A DNA stretch of 39,733 nucleotides from JBEKTY01 sp049515555 (GCA_049515555.1 JBEKTY010000063.1:1-39733), one strand, 5' to 3'. Counted from the first letter of the stretch, positions 9,598 to 18,946 are shown. Notes: generated by a model from the letters alone, not told the origin. Made by a program: numbers and translations.

Positions 9598-9656
9598 AAG
9601 GACTCCCGTCTGCTCTGGTGTCTGAGAAGTGGGGTGAGAATGTTCATGGTAACTGT

Positions 9657-10511
9657 TCAGTATATCCCCGTCACGCGTTTGATCAGGCTGACGGAAGGGA
9701 TGGCGATGAGGAAATACGCCACCAACCACGGGGGCATGCGCAAAGAGTCGATGCCCGGCACAAAGCCCAGGAACTTCACCGGCTGCATGTCGATCTCGGC
9801 ACTCATGATGGGCTGGTCGTTGCCGTATAATTCCACGGCGGGCGAATAGACCGGCTGCCCGACGAGCAAGGCCTTCGCCACGGTGGCGGTCTTGTAGCGG
9901 ATCTCCAGCCTATACGGCTCGGGCCGCGCCCCGGCCTGGATCTTCCAGGTTGCGATTCCGCTTGCGGCAATTCCGTCTGGGCCGGAGACGTCCTTCATAA
10001 TTTCCTGGATCCAGCGGCCGCTGCTGCCCGAGTCGTCCCGCGACACCTCGCGTACACCTTCCCGGGGCACCACGTGGGCCAATTCACCTACCGCCGAGAC
10101 GGGAAAATAGGCCTTCAGCGACACGGGCTGGCCGGCACGCGGCGGGCAGAAGGCCAACCGCTGGAAACACCACGTGCCCAGCAGGGCGATGGGCACGACG
10201 GCGGCCAGCAGCGGCCAGCCTTCCTCTTTCATCGTCATCATCCCGATCATGTTCCGCGTGGTGCGATAGCGTGCGACGGCTTCTTTGTCCTTCTGCCGCT
10301 TCGCCTCGCCCGTCAATTCCCGTAGCCGCCGCTTGTCCTGGACGCACCGCCGCAGCAGGTCCTGGTTGGTGCTGAAAAGGCGTGACAGCGTGATGACGGC
10401 CCCGCTGCCGACCGCCACGATGACCAGGGCCAAATCGGTGGGCAGGCGCAGCAGCCAGCTCAGCACGGGGTCGGTCAAGGCGAGTATGGCGTTGTTGATC
10501 CAATCGAGCAT
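9657..10511 (-). CDS. EMC3/TMCO1 (DUF106)-like membrane protein, YidC/Oxa1 superfamily (284 aa)
   Basis: The layout matches the EMC3/TMCO1/DUF106 family. A first membrane helix (LALVIVAVGSGAVITL, ~27-44) is followed by a charged helical hairpin (DKRRLRELTGEAKRQKDKEA, then RTTRNMIGMMTMKEEG). A second helix is WPLLAAVVPIALLGTWCF (~100-117) and a third lies near the C-terminus (WLVAYFLIAIPSVSLI). Between helices two and three lies an insert of about 135 residues, larger than I expect for archaeal members, which would face outward. Family members are membrane-protein insertases or insertase-like factors; a cytoplasmic coiled coil between helices 1 and 2 is their hallmark. The start is three bases after the stop of the PPDK-like gene, so coupling is likely, although the Shine-Dalgarno match is weak. 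Assignment is by pattern only; an unrelated three-helix protein remains possible. Confidence 0.66.
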   Translation of the reverse strand: MLDWINNAILALTDPVLSWLLRLPTDLALVIVAVGSGAVITLSRLFSTNQDLLRRCVQDKRRLRELTGEAKRQKDKEAVARYRTTRNMIGMMTMKEEGWPLLAAVVPIALLGTWCFQRLAFCPPRAGQPVSLKAYFPVSAVGELAHVVPREGVREVSRDDSGSSGRWIQEIMKDVSGPDGIAASGIATWKIQAGARPEPYRLEIRYKTATVAKALLVGQPVYSPAVELYGNDQPIMSAEIDMQPVKFLGFVPGIDSLRMPPWLVAYFLIAIPSVSLIKRVTGIY

Positions 10512-10514
10512 GGC

Positions 10515-13271
10515 TCAGGTGCTCTCCATCAAGTGAATCATTCCGCGGTTCCCGTCCAGACGGAGTTTGCTTCCGTCCTTGATGCGCTTGGTGGCGCCCG
10601 GGCAGACCACGGCGGGAATGCCGAAGTCGCGGGCCACGATCGCCCCGTGCGACAGCACGCCGCCCTTCTCGACGACCAGCCCGCGCGCATTGACGAACAG
10701 CGACGTCCACCCCGGATCGGTGGATGGGCAGACGAGGATGTAGTTGGCGCCCAGGTCGCGCGGCTCGCGCGGATCGAAGACGATGCGGGCCGTGCCGGCG
10801 GCCACGCCCGCGGCGACTGCCTCGCCCTTCAGCTCAGCCGCGCTCTCATAACTGCGCGGCTGCCCAAGCTGATCGAGTTCCCGGGAGTCGATCGCCGCGG
10901 GCATGTCCAGCCGCTGGAGCGACTTCCAGCGGAGGAGCCGTTGCGCCGCGGTTTCCAGGAGTTGTTCGCGCTGCTTTTCAAAGCGATCCAAGTCGTCCAG
11001 TTTGAGGAAAAAGACCTCGCGGCCCAGCTCCCAGCGGCGGGCCAGCTCCAGGATCGCCAGGCGAATCAGCTCGTAGCCCATCATCAGGTAGTGCTTGCCC
11101 GATTCGCGATAGGCCAGTAGCTTCTGCGTCTGGCGGAGGCTGGTTTCGATCCGCTCGCGGAAGGAGCTGCCGCCCCACTTGGCCAGCAAGGCGGGCAGCT
11201 CTTTTTCCGCCTCGGCGCGCTCGCCGGCGTGCTCGTGGTGCATTTGCTCCGGCGATCGGTCGCCATGACGCATGGCTTCCAAGGTGCTGTCGAGCTGCCG
11301 GGGGTTCTCGCGGTAGCGCGGCTCGGCGAGTTCCATTTCGCCCACCGTGCGGTGGCCGTAGCTTTCCAGAAACTGCTCTCTCGCCGCCTCGCCGCGCGCC
11401 ACCCGGTAGAGCAACTGGTTCTGGGCCACGGTGCTGTCGCCCTCCAGGCCCATACTGAGCGTGCAGGCCAGCCGGCCGCCTTCGGCGTCGCCCAGCAATT
11501 GCGCCAGCAATCGGCGCAGCTCGGTGAACGCCAAGGCGCCGAAGAACCCGGGCTTGAGCGACTCCTTGCCGAATTCATCCAGCACCCGGACACAGCGGGC
11601 CCGCAACTCGGCGCACACCTGCGGAGTGTCCAGCTTCGAGAGGTCCTCGGTGCGCTTGCGGCGCACATAGTCGAGGTACGGCGGCAGCGCGACCTTCTCG
11701 AAGTGCTCGCCGGTCGTCCCCCGCAGCCGCTTGTACACGCGCGAGGCACGCAACATCGACCGCAGCATGCCGGGCAGCCGCAGGAAGAACTTTCCATCGG
11801 CCTTCTCCGGATCGAGCTTCGTGGGGGCCTGGTCCAGCAGGGTGTTGTCTTTGAGCACTGCATCGAGGTCGTAGCGCAAGGGGCTGTCGCCCCAGAAAAG
11901 CTGCGCCACGCGGTCCGGGTCGGCATAGATGCGCCCGCCGATCAACTCCAGGAAACCCTCTTCGCAAACCAGGGGCGCGGGCCGGTAGCCAAGGTCCTGG
12001 TAGAAGCGGCCGAACCCGCCGTCGCCGCGCATGAAGCGGCGCACGATGTCCCAGGTGAGCGGCGTGGGGGCGCGGAGCGTTTCGCCAAGATTATGCGCCA
12101 CCCAAATACGGCGGCGGCCGACCGAGAGGCCCTTCAAGCGCTCGATCTCGGCGGCCCGGCCGGCCTCCACGTCGCGTGCGACCTCCAGCCCGCGGATTGG
12201 CCGGCACTGCAGCAAGGCGAATCGCCCGTCGGCCCAGCCCCACTCGATGTCCATGGGCTGGCCGAAATGCTCTTCGATCCGCAGCCCGATCGCGCAAACC
12301 TCGGCGACCTGCTCGGGCGTGAGGCTGAGCTCGTCGGCGTCGCGCTCGCGCGAGGCGCCCAGGGCCGCCACGCGGTGGCTCTTGTCGCCCAGAATCGCCT
12401 CGCACAAGAGGAAGTCGTGGCGCGGCACCAGGAAGCGGTCCGGGGTGACGTCGCCGGAGACGACCGCCTCGCCCAGCCCGTACGACGCCTCCAGAACCAT
12501 GCGCTCGGCGGCCAGGTCGTTGGGATCCTGCGTAAACAGAATGCCGGAGACCTCCGAAGGGAACATGGCCTGCACGCTGACTGCGGTGCCGAGGATGCCG
12601 CGGATGTCGTTTCGCCGGCGGTAGGCCACGGCCCGGTCGGTGTTCCATGAGCGGAACACGGCGCTCGTGCACTCGCAGAGCAGCATCCACGGATCGGTGG
12701 GAAACGGCCGGCCGGTCTTTTCGCGATAGATGCCCAAACATGTCTCGGCCCGGTGGCGAGTGGCATGCTGAGGATCGGCGCCCGCGACCCCGAACGCCTG
12801 CGCCGGAAGCCCCGCCACCGTGCGCGCAAACATGAGGATGAATTGGGTGTAGACCGGCCAGAACTCCGGCGGATTGCCCAGCTCGTCGGCCAGCCCGGGG
12901 TGCAGGCCGCAATTGAGGAGGGTGTCCATCATGCCGGGCATGGAAACCGCCGCCCCGGACCGTACGGAAAGCAACAGGGGGTTGCGTCCGCGCCCGAATC
13001 GCCGGCCGGTGGCCTCCTCCAATTTCTGGAGGTGGAAGCGTATCTGCTCTTCCAGACCGGCGGGCCATTGCTCGCCGCCGGCGAAGAAGGCCCGGCAACA
13101 CTCGGTGGTGATCGTGAAGCCCGGCGGGACCGGCAGCCCGGCCCGGCTCATGTCGGCCAGGCTGACCCCCTTGCCGCCAAGGAGCTCCTTGCCCGGCCGG
13201 TCGAGATCGGCCAGGCCGGGGCCGAAGGGATAGACCCAGCGCGGCGGCGTTCCTACTTGCCCTTCAGGCAT
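10515..13271 (-). CDS. PEP synthase/PPDK-like phosphotransferase lacking the C-terminal PEP barrel (918 aa)
   Basis: The N-terminal half is a PPDK/PEP-synthase-type ATP-grasp domain. It has LLGGKGVSLADMSRAGLPVP at its start, the PPDK-specific VRSGAAVSMPGMMDTLLNCG, FRSWNTDRAVAYRR and SGILFTQDP, and it ends with DIEWGWADGRFALLQCRP. A helical linker follows. The last 100 residues form the swivelling phosphohistidine domain, with TDPGWTSLFVNARGLVVEKG and LSHGAIVARDFGIPAVV (catalytic His ~875). The protein ends there, without the PEP/pyruvate-binding TIM barrel of PPDK and PpsA. ATP-grasp, linker and His domain is the arrangement of rifampin phosphotransferase-like enzymes, which pass phosphate from ATP to a small molecule. 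The start at 13271 has AAGGGG upstream and overlaps the preceding gene by 19 bases. It is cytoplasmic. The acceptor is unknown; a role in antibiotic inactivation is only one option. Confidence 0.85.
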   Translation of the reverse strand: MPEGQVGTPPRWVYPFGPGLADLDRPGKELLGGKGVSLADMSRAGLPVPPGFTITTECCRAFFAGGEQWPAGLEEQIRFHLQKLEEATGRRFGRGRNPLLLSVRSGAAVSMPGMMDTLLNCGLHPGLADELGNPPEFWPVYTQFILMFARTVAGLPAQAFGVAGADPQHATRHRAETCLGIYREKTGRPFPTDPWMLLCECTSAVFRSWNTDRAVAYRRRNDIRGILGTAVSVQAMFPSEVSGILFTQDPNDLAAERMVLEASYGLGEAVVSGDVTPDRFLVPRHDFLLCEAILGDKSHRVAALGASRERDADELSLTPEQVAEVCAIGLRIEEHFGQPMDIEWGWADGRFALLQCRPIRGLEVARDVEAGRAAEIERLKGLSVGRRRIWVAHNLGETLRAPTPLTWDIVRRFMRGDGGFGRFYQDLGYRPAPLVCEEGFLELIGGRIYADPDRVAQLFWGDSPLRYDLDAVLKDNTLLDQAPTKLDPEKADGKFFLRLPGMLRSMLRASRVYKRLRGTTGEHFEKVALPPYLDYVRRKRTEDLSKLDTPQVCAELRARCVRVLDEFGKESLKPGFFGALAFTELRRLLAQLLGDAEGGRLACTLSMGLEGDSTVAQNQLLYRVARGEAAREQFLESYGHRTVGEMELAEPRYRENPRQLDSTLEAMRHGDRSPEQMHHEHAGERAEAEKELPALLAKWGGSSFRERIETSLRQTQKLLAYRESGKHYLMMGYELIRLAILELARRWELGREVFFLKLDDLDRFEKQREQLLETAAQRLLRWKSLQRLDMPAAIDSRELDQLGQPRSYESAAELKGEAVAAGVAAGTARIVFDPREPRDLGANYILVCPSTDPGWTSLFVNARGLVVEKGGVLSHGAIVARDFGIPAVVCPGATKRIKDGSKLRLDGNRGMIHLMEST

Positions 13272-15829
13272 ACGAGCCCCTTCTTGTCCGTGGCAACGTA
13301 AATTCGGCTGTCGGCCATGACGGGCGCGCAGGTGAATCGCCCCAGCCAGTTGCTGTTCATCCATGACCGCGGCCCGTCGCCGCCGGTCGAGCAAGACATC
13401 AGGCCGCTCCTACCGGCGTAAACGAACGACTCCGGCACAGCCAGCGGCGGGATGCCGGGCACGGCGCCCGAGATGGTCTTCTCCACGCGGCCTTCTTCCA
13501 GAGCGATGATCACCACTTGCCCGGCCGCGCTGGTATAGGCCAGACGCTTCTTCGCGAGCACCAGCGGCGTCGCCGGCCGGCCTCCAGCCGTTTCCCAGAT
13601 TCGTTGGCCGTCGGCCAGGCGCAGCGCGGCGACGCCCGCCGGCGTGCCCAGGTAGATAACGTTCTTCCGCAGCAGCGGGGCTGCCGTCGCCGCGGCGCCG
13701 AGTGGGAGTCGCCACAGCGCCCGGCCGCTTGGCCGGTCCAGAACAAGCAGCTCGGGCGGCCGATCGGCGGCAAGCACCACAAACGCATCGCTCGTTACCG
13801 GTACGCCGCACACGGCACCGCAGTCGGCTTGCCAGGTCACCTGGCCGCACCCGCCGAAGGCCGTCAAGCGGCCGGGCCCGTCGGCGATGAGCCCGCCCTC
13901 GTCCGTCAGGACGAAGTCGCCCGGGGCGTCGGCTGCGACCGGCAGTTTCCATTTCTCTTTGCCATCGGCGGCGGAGAGGCAGTGCAGGTTGCGGCCGGGA
14001 TCACCCTTTTGGCCATCGACGAAAAATGCCTCCTGCGCAGTGGCGGCCGGCGAGAGCGTCACGCCGCCCCGCGCGGCGGCGAACCACACCTCCGCCGCCC
14101 GGGCCTTGCCCTTCTGATCCTCGCGCAGACAGACGAGGCCCTTGCGACCGCCATGCACGGGTACGTACAGCATCCCGTTAAGGCAAGCCGGCGGTGCGGC
14201 AATTTGCAGGTCCGGGGCCTGGTCCGTGTCTTCGGTTTGCGGGAATCGCCAACCGTACTTGCCTTTCTCAGGAAGCGGTTGTCCGTCGACGTTGCCCCCG
14301 CAACCCGGTCCGCCGCAGTAGCCGGCCCAGGAGGGGCGTTGTTTCCGCCCGCCCGGCTTGCCGACGCAGAGCAGGCCGTCCTGCTGCGAGCCCACGTAGA
14401 CGTGCCCGCGGGCGACGGCGGGGGAGCTCAGGAACGGACCGCTGAAGCCGAGGGTGGTCTCCCACACCAGCTCCAGGTCGTCGGCCCGCAGGGCGTAGAG
14501 TTTCCCGCTCTCCGTGACGACATGGAGCTGACCGCCGCTCAGTGCCGGCGAGGCAACGATCGGGGCGTGGGCGTTCCAACGCCCCACCTCTTTTCCGGCG
14601 GTGGAGAGGGCGTAGACGTAGCCGTCGCGGGCGGCGAAGAAGAGCCGGTCTGCGGCGGCGGCCACCGCCCCGAGAACCACGTCACCCGCCGCGAACTTCC
14701 ATTGCACCTGGCCCGTCTTCTCGTCCAGGCACCAGACTTCGCCGGCCGGGCCCAGGGTCTTCCCGGCGGCGGCGAGCTCCTCGGCGGTCTTGCCCTGCTT
14801 GCGGAGTTTGTCGAGTTCCTTTCGTTTGACTTCCTCGGCCGACTCGATGAAGTTCCCGTTGCCCATGCCCACCACGACCCGCCCGCCGACGAGGGTCGGC
14901 GCGCCGAACACCGGGTAGGGGGTGGCGGCGCGCCACAGTTCGGCCCCGCTGTCGGCATCCAGGCAGCAGATGGCGTTGCCGTGCATGCCGCACCCGACGA
15001 CCACCCGGGCGTCGTGCACGGCCGGTGAGGTGTCGGCATCGGGGCAGCGCTCGGTCGGCGCGTGCCAGAGCACCACCGCCCGGCCCTCGGCGTCGGGCTC
15101 GAGGCGGAAACAGTAGTAGCCGTCGTCGCCGGCGCCGACATAAACCCGGTCCTTGTCGATGCACGGCGTGGACTCGACGTGGCCGTGGGTCGTGTAGGTC
15201 CAGAGAACCTTCTGCTGCAGCACGTCCATGCAGAACACCCGCGCGCTCAGCGTGTAATGCAGCCCCTCGCCGCAGACCAGGAACCTGCCGGCCACCACGG
15301 GAGAGGAGAAGGTGGCGACGTAGCCGCTGGGGGCCGCCTTCCAGACCAGCCCGCCCCAATCGGCGTCGAGGCAGTAGATGGCGCCGCGATCGCGCAAGGG
15401 GCCTTTGTCGGCCGAGCTGACATAGACCCGGTTGCCGACCACGGCAGGGCTGGCGAAGAAAGTCTTCACGTCGGCGTAGCTCCAGAGCAGGCCGCCGTCG
15501 GCGGGCGGCTCGTTGCCCCCGCCATCGCCGCGTCGCCCCGGATCGCCCCGGAACATGGGCCAGTCTGCACCCGCGATTTGCTCGCTCGTCGGGCCGCCGT
15601 GGGACGCGAAGGTGCGCACCATGAAGACAGCCCCCGTAACAACACCCGCAAATACGGCCACCGCGACTTTCTGCCGCCACAGCAGTTTCGCGCCCGCCCA
15701 CATCGCGCGCGGCTTCAGCAACCCGACGATCAAACCACCCAGTGAAAGCAGGATCGCGGGCAGGATAACGATAAGAACTTGAAGCGGGCCAATAATGACG
15801 GGGACGACAGCAAAGGACAGGCTGTTCAT
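13253..15829 (-). CDS. Membrane-anchored PQQ-like beta-propeller protein (858 aa)
   Basis: The first gene of the probable operon. The start at 15829 is chosen because it opens a hydrophobic N-terminus; the in-frame extension upstream runs through a palindromic repeat. The N-terminus has hydrophobic stretches at ~8-36 (PVIIGPLQVLIVILPAILLS) and ~55-72 (VAVAVFAGVVTGAVFMV), so the protein is anchored rather than fully secreted. The propeller part begins DWPMFRGDPGRRG and has many PQQ-like blades (GAIYCLDADWGGLVWKA, CLDADSGAELWRAATPYP, WCLDEKTGQVQWKFAAG). Length suggests two propellers in a row. A lysine/glutamate-rich helix (VKRKELDKLRKQGKTAEELA) interrupts one blade. Function is unknown; these propellers generally mediate binding. 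Overlap with the phosphotransferase start implies coupled translation. Confidence 0.83.
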   Translation of the reverse strand: MNSLSFAVVPVIIGPLQVLIVILPAILLSLGGLIVGLLKPRAMWAGAKLLWRQKVAVAVFAGVVTGAVFMVRTFASHGGPTSEQIAGADWPMFRGDPGRRGDGGGNEPPADGGLLWSYADVKTFFASPAVVGNRVYVSSADKGPLRDRGAIYCLDADWGGLVWKAAPSGYVATFSSPVVAGRFLVCGEGLHYTLSARVFCMDVLQQKVLWTYTTHGHVESTPCIDKDRVYVGAGDDGYYCFRLEPDAEGRAVVLWHAPTERCPDADTSPAVHDARVVVGCGMHGNAICCLDADSGAELWRAATPYPVFGAPTLVGGRVVVGMGNGNFIESAEEVKRKELDKLRKQGKTAEELAAAGKTLGPAGEVWCLDEKTGQVQWKFAAGDVVLGAVAAAADRLFFAARDGYVYALSTAGKEVGRWNAHAPIVASPALSGGQLHVVTESGKLYALRADDLELVWETTLGFSGPFLSSPAVARGHVYVGSQQDGLLCVGKPGGRKQRPSWAGYCGGPGCGGNVDGQPLPEKGKYGWRFPQTEDTDQAPDLQIAAPPACLNGMLYVPVHGGRKGLVCLREDQKGKARAAEVWFAAARGGVTLSPAATAQEAFFVDGQKGDPGRNLHCLSAADGKEKWKLPVAADAPGDFVLTDEGGLIADGPGRLTAFGGCGQVTWQADCGAVCGVPVTSDAFVVLAADRPPELLVLDRPSGRALWRLPLGAAATAAPLLRKNVIYLGTPAGVAALRLADGQRIWETAGGRPATPLVLAKKRLAYTSAAGQVVIIALEEGRVEKTISGAVPGIPPLAVPESFVYAGRSGLMSCSTGGDGPRSWMNSNWLGRFTCAPVMADSRIYVATDKKGLVCLKGK

Positions 15830-15877
15830 GGCCTTATCAATAATCCCGCCGCCGTCTCCTGTCAAGGAGTTGCGGTT

Positions 15878-15959
15878 CGGGTGGCACATCGGGTGGGGAA
15901 CGAAGGGCGTGCCGGGCTTGGAAGCCACGCCCTTCGCTGCGCTCAGGGACGTGCCACCC
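15878..15959. repeat. Nested inverted repeat between divergent genes
   Basis: An outer pair GGGTGGCAC / GTGCCACCC encloses an inner 11-base perfect pair CGAAGGGCGTG / CACGCCCTTCG with a 14-base loop. It sits in the 245-base spacer between the divergent genes at 15829 and 16075. A further small hairpin (GCCGC / GCGGC) and a TACAAT box lie at about 16004-16026. The GGGTGGCAC ends relate it loosely to the 30587 element. It could affect transcription of either neighbour, but that is not shown. Confidence 0.7.
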
Positions 15960-16074
15960 TCGTTGAAAGGTGTGCAAGTCATTCTGACGCGGCGCCTTAG
16001 CGTCGCCGCTCGACTGCGGCTACAATAGTCGTGTTCTTCCGCAGACGGTGTTGCGCACTTTCGAGTTTCCGCCC

Positions 16075-18777
16075 ATGGCCATCTTTCCTCGCGCTAGGTT
16101 TCTTGCCGCAGTGTCCTTCGGCGCCCTGTGGTGCTTCTGTGCCGCAGGCGGCGCAGAGAAGGTGGTTCTCGACACGAGCGGCTTCTGGCGATTCTACCTC
16201 ACCCTGCGCACGCCGGTCGTCCGAGACGGTGAATCGCTGCGGGAGGTCGGAGCGGCGTGCAATACGCTTCCGCCGAACAAGGGCTGGACCAGGGTCGAGT
16301 TCGACGACTCCGGCTGGGTGCGGCTGGCCGGCGCGCCCCTGGCAAGCTGGAGCCACTGGGAACAGGCCGCTCAGGCGAATGTGGGCTTCGTCTACTGCCA
16401 CGGCAGTTCCCTGGCACTGGCCCAACTCTGCCTGCGGGGGAAGTTCCAGGTCGATGACCCGGCCCGGGCGCAGGGGATGAAACTGTCACTCAGGTACCGC
16501 GGCGGTGCGGCGGTGTACGTCAACGGCAAGGAACTGGCGCGCGATCATCTGCCCCAGAAAGGCGTGTTGACGCCCGACACGCCCGCCGAGATGTACGCGC
16601 GTGAGGCATATTACCTCGACGACGGGCACATGCCCCAGGGCTACGGTCGCAAAGGCTCCAGCAGCCCGCGTCTGGAGCTTCGCCTGCGGAGCATGGAAAT
16701 CCCGGTGCCGCCGGAGGTGCTGCGGAAGGGCACCAACGTCCTGGCGATCTCGCTCCATCGGGCCCCGTTGCCTAAGGACGTCTTCGAGAAACTCAAGCTC
16801 CTCAAGGATGATCTGTACTTCTTCTTGTGGGACGCATGCGGCTTGCACTCGGTGCGGTTGGAGTCGCCCGCCAGTGGCGCCGTGCGCGCCAGCGCGACTC
16901 GCCCGGCGGGGATCCAGGCGTGGAACTCGAGCGTGCTTGACTCGGATACGGACCTCGACTGGGGCGACCCCAACGAAGCATTGAAACCGGTCCGGATCGT
17001 GGGAACCCGCAACGGCGTCTTCTCCGGCAAGGTGCTCCTGGGCTCCGATGAGGCACTGAACGACTTGAAGGCATCCGTGAGCGACTTTACCGGGCCGGCC
17101 GGTGCGGTCATTCCCGCGTCGGCCGTGGCGCTGCGCTACGCCGCGGCCGACCTTCCCCGCGAGGCGGCCGACGCGAACCGCTTCGACTCGCTCCTGGAAT
17201 CGCCGCCGGCCGATCTGCCCGTTCGCCGGAAGCGAACTGCGACCAATTGGGTGCGAACGCTGCCGGGACAGCCGGCTGCGGTTCCCGGCGCGGTGGCGCC
17301 GGTTTGGGTGACGGTGCACATCCCTCCCAATGCCGCCCCGGGAGAGTACCGCGCAACGCTTACGGTCGGCGCCGGCGAGGAACTATTGGCCGTGCCGGTA
17401 GAGATCCGGGTGTCGGGCTTCAAACTGCCTGACCCAAGGGACTACCGCACCTTTGTCGAAGTCGTGCAATCGCCGGACACGCTTGCCGTCGAATACGGCT
17501 TGCCGTTGTGGTCCGACGTGCACTGGAAACAGATCGAGAAGTCGCTCTCGCTCGCCGGACGCCTCGGCGCCAAGACCTGCTACGTCCCGCTCATCTGCCA
17601 GACCAATATGGGCAACGAGCAATCCATGGTCCGCTGGGTGAAGCAAGGCGAGAACCGGTACGGCTATGACTTCAGCGTCATGGAGAAGTACCTGGACCTG
17701 GTCGTGAAACACCAGGGCCCGCGCACGCTGATCTGCTTCTATGCTTGGGACAACTTCCTGGAAGGCGGGCAGTTTGACGGCGATATCCGGTTCGAATCCA
17801 AGGTCACCCAGGACGACCGCTTGTCGTACAAAGGCAGGGGGCCGAACGTGACGACCCTTCAGGGCGGCAAGGCCGTCGACATGATGCTCCCGCAGTATTC
17901 GGACCCGGCGGCCAAGCCGCTCTGGGAGGACCTGGTGAAGGAGCTGCTCCGGCGGATGAAGAAGCGCGGGATGGAAAAAGCCATGCTTCTGGGGCTGGCC
18001 ACCGATACCCTGCCGGCCCCCGCGGTCGCAGAATTCTGGAAGGAACTTCTTCCCGGGGTGCCCTGGGCCAGCCACGCCCATTCCTTCAGAGACAAGATCA
18101 GCGGCGTGCCGGTGGCGTACACCTCCTCCGTATGGTCGCCGCGGTTCATCTCCTGCCCGGGGACCAGCCGGCAAGGCTGGAAGAACCCGCGGCTCATGGT
18201 GCATTTCGCGCGCGACGTCACGGAATTCAACCCGCTGACTCTCTTCCGGCTGATTGGCGAGCACAATATCGGCGGTGACCAGCGCGGATTTGGCCGCTTC
18301 GGCGCGGATTTCTGGCCGGTGCTGAAAAACCGCAGGGGAGAGTGCACGTCGCGGGTCTTCGATCGCTACCCCAAGGCGAGCTGGCGGAACCTCAACATCA
18401 AGGTCGCGCTGTTGGGCGCCGGGCCGCAGGGCCCTGTTTCCACCGCCCGCTTCGAAGCCGTCCGCGAGGGCCTCGAGGAGTGCGAGGCGCGGATCCTCAT
18501 CGAGCAGGCATTAAACGAGGGGCGCCTGCCGGACGAGTTGGCGGCGCAGTGCCGGGAGTTGATCGCCGAGCGCAACCGCGCCACCGTGATGGGACTTTCG
18601 CCCCACAAGTCGGAAGGATTTCTGGATGCAGCCTCTGACCGGCGCATCCACGACTGGCAGGATTCGGGCAACGTCGGCCACTACTGGTATCTCATATCCG
18701 GCTGGCAGGAACGTTCAGGAAAGCTTTTCGACACGGCCGCGGAAGTTGCATCGAGGCTGGCTGCCGAAGGCACTTGA
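16075..18777 (+). CDS. GH123/DUF4091-like secreted protein, third paralog (900 aa)
   Basis: The third full-length copy of the family, divergent from the operon. ATG 16075 gives a compact signal peptide (MAIFPRARFLAAVSFGALW, ending AAGGA); a GTG nine codons upstream is possible but adds only polar residues. The sandwich block GGAAVYVNGKELARDHL, then LRKGTNVLAISLH and AAPGEYRATLTVGAGEE, matches the paralogs in order. The barrel-like part begins YRTFVEVVQSPDTLAVEYG. At the position where the 1843 gene has CADRQPDE this protein has LATDTLPAP (D644), so the acidic pair is missing. The C-terminus has GADFWPVLKNRRGE and AVREGLEECEARILIEQAL, again DUF4091-like. The substrate is unknown. It may share a transcript with the PQQ-like gene 169 bases downstream. 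Confidence 0.82.
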   Translation: MAIFPRARFLAAVSFGALWCFCAAGGAEKVVLDTSGFWRFYLTLRTPVVRDGESLREVGAACNTLPPNKGWTRVEFDDSGWVRLAGAPLASWSHWEQAAQANVGFVYCHGSSLALAQLCLRGKFQVDDPARAQGMKLSLRYRGGAAVYVNGKELARDHLPQKGVLTPDTPAEMYAREAYYLDDGHMPQGYGRKGSSSPRLELRLRSMEIPVPPEVLRKGTNVLAISLHRAPLPKDVFEKLKLLKDDLYFFLWDACGLHSVRLESPASGAVRASATRPAGIQAWNSSVLDSDTDLDWGDPNEALKPVRIVGTRNGVFSGKVLLGSDEALNDLKASVSDFTGPAGAVIPASAVALRYAAADLPREAADANRFDSLLESPPADLPVRRKRTATNWVRTLPGQPAAVPGAVAPVWVTVHIPPNAAPGEYRATLTVGAGEELLAVPVEIRVSGFKLPDPRDYRTFVEVVQSPDTLAVEYGLPLWSDVHWKQIEKSLSLAGRLGAKTCYVPLICQTNMGNEQSMVRWVKQGENRYGYDFSVMEKYLDLVVKHQGPRTLICFYAWDNFLEGGQFDGDIRFESKVTQDDRLSYKGRGPNVTTLQGGKAVDMMLPQYSDPAAKPLWEDLVKELLRRMKKRGMEKAMLLGLATDTLPAPAVAEFWKELLPGVPWASHAHSFRDKISGVPVAYTSSVWSPRFISCPGTSRQGWKNPRLMVHFARDVTEFNPLTLFRLIGEHNIGGDQRGFGRFGADFWPVLKNRRGECTSRVFDRYPKASWRNLNIKVALLGAGPQGPVSTARFEAVREGLEECEARILIEQALNEGRLPDELAAQCRELIAERNRATVMGLSPHKSEGFLDAASDRRIHDWQDSGNVGHYWYLISGWQERSGKLFDTAAEVASRLAAEGT

Positions 18778-18946
18778 CAATGTTAAGACCCGCAACGAAA
18801 CTCATAATCTGGCTCTCGGGCTGGCTTCACCGGAAGGTACACGATGATGCTGTCCGAACGTGACCACCATCTTCGCCTGCCGGCAGAGTCGCTTCCGGGA
18901 CGCTTGGTTTCCATTGCGTTGCTAGGCCGAACCGGAGAACTTGAAA

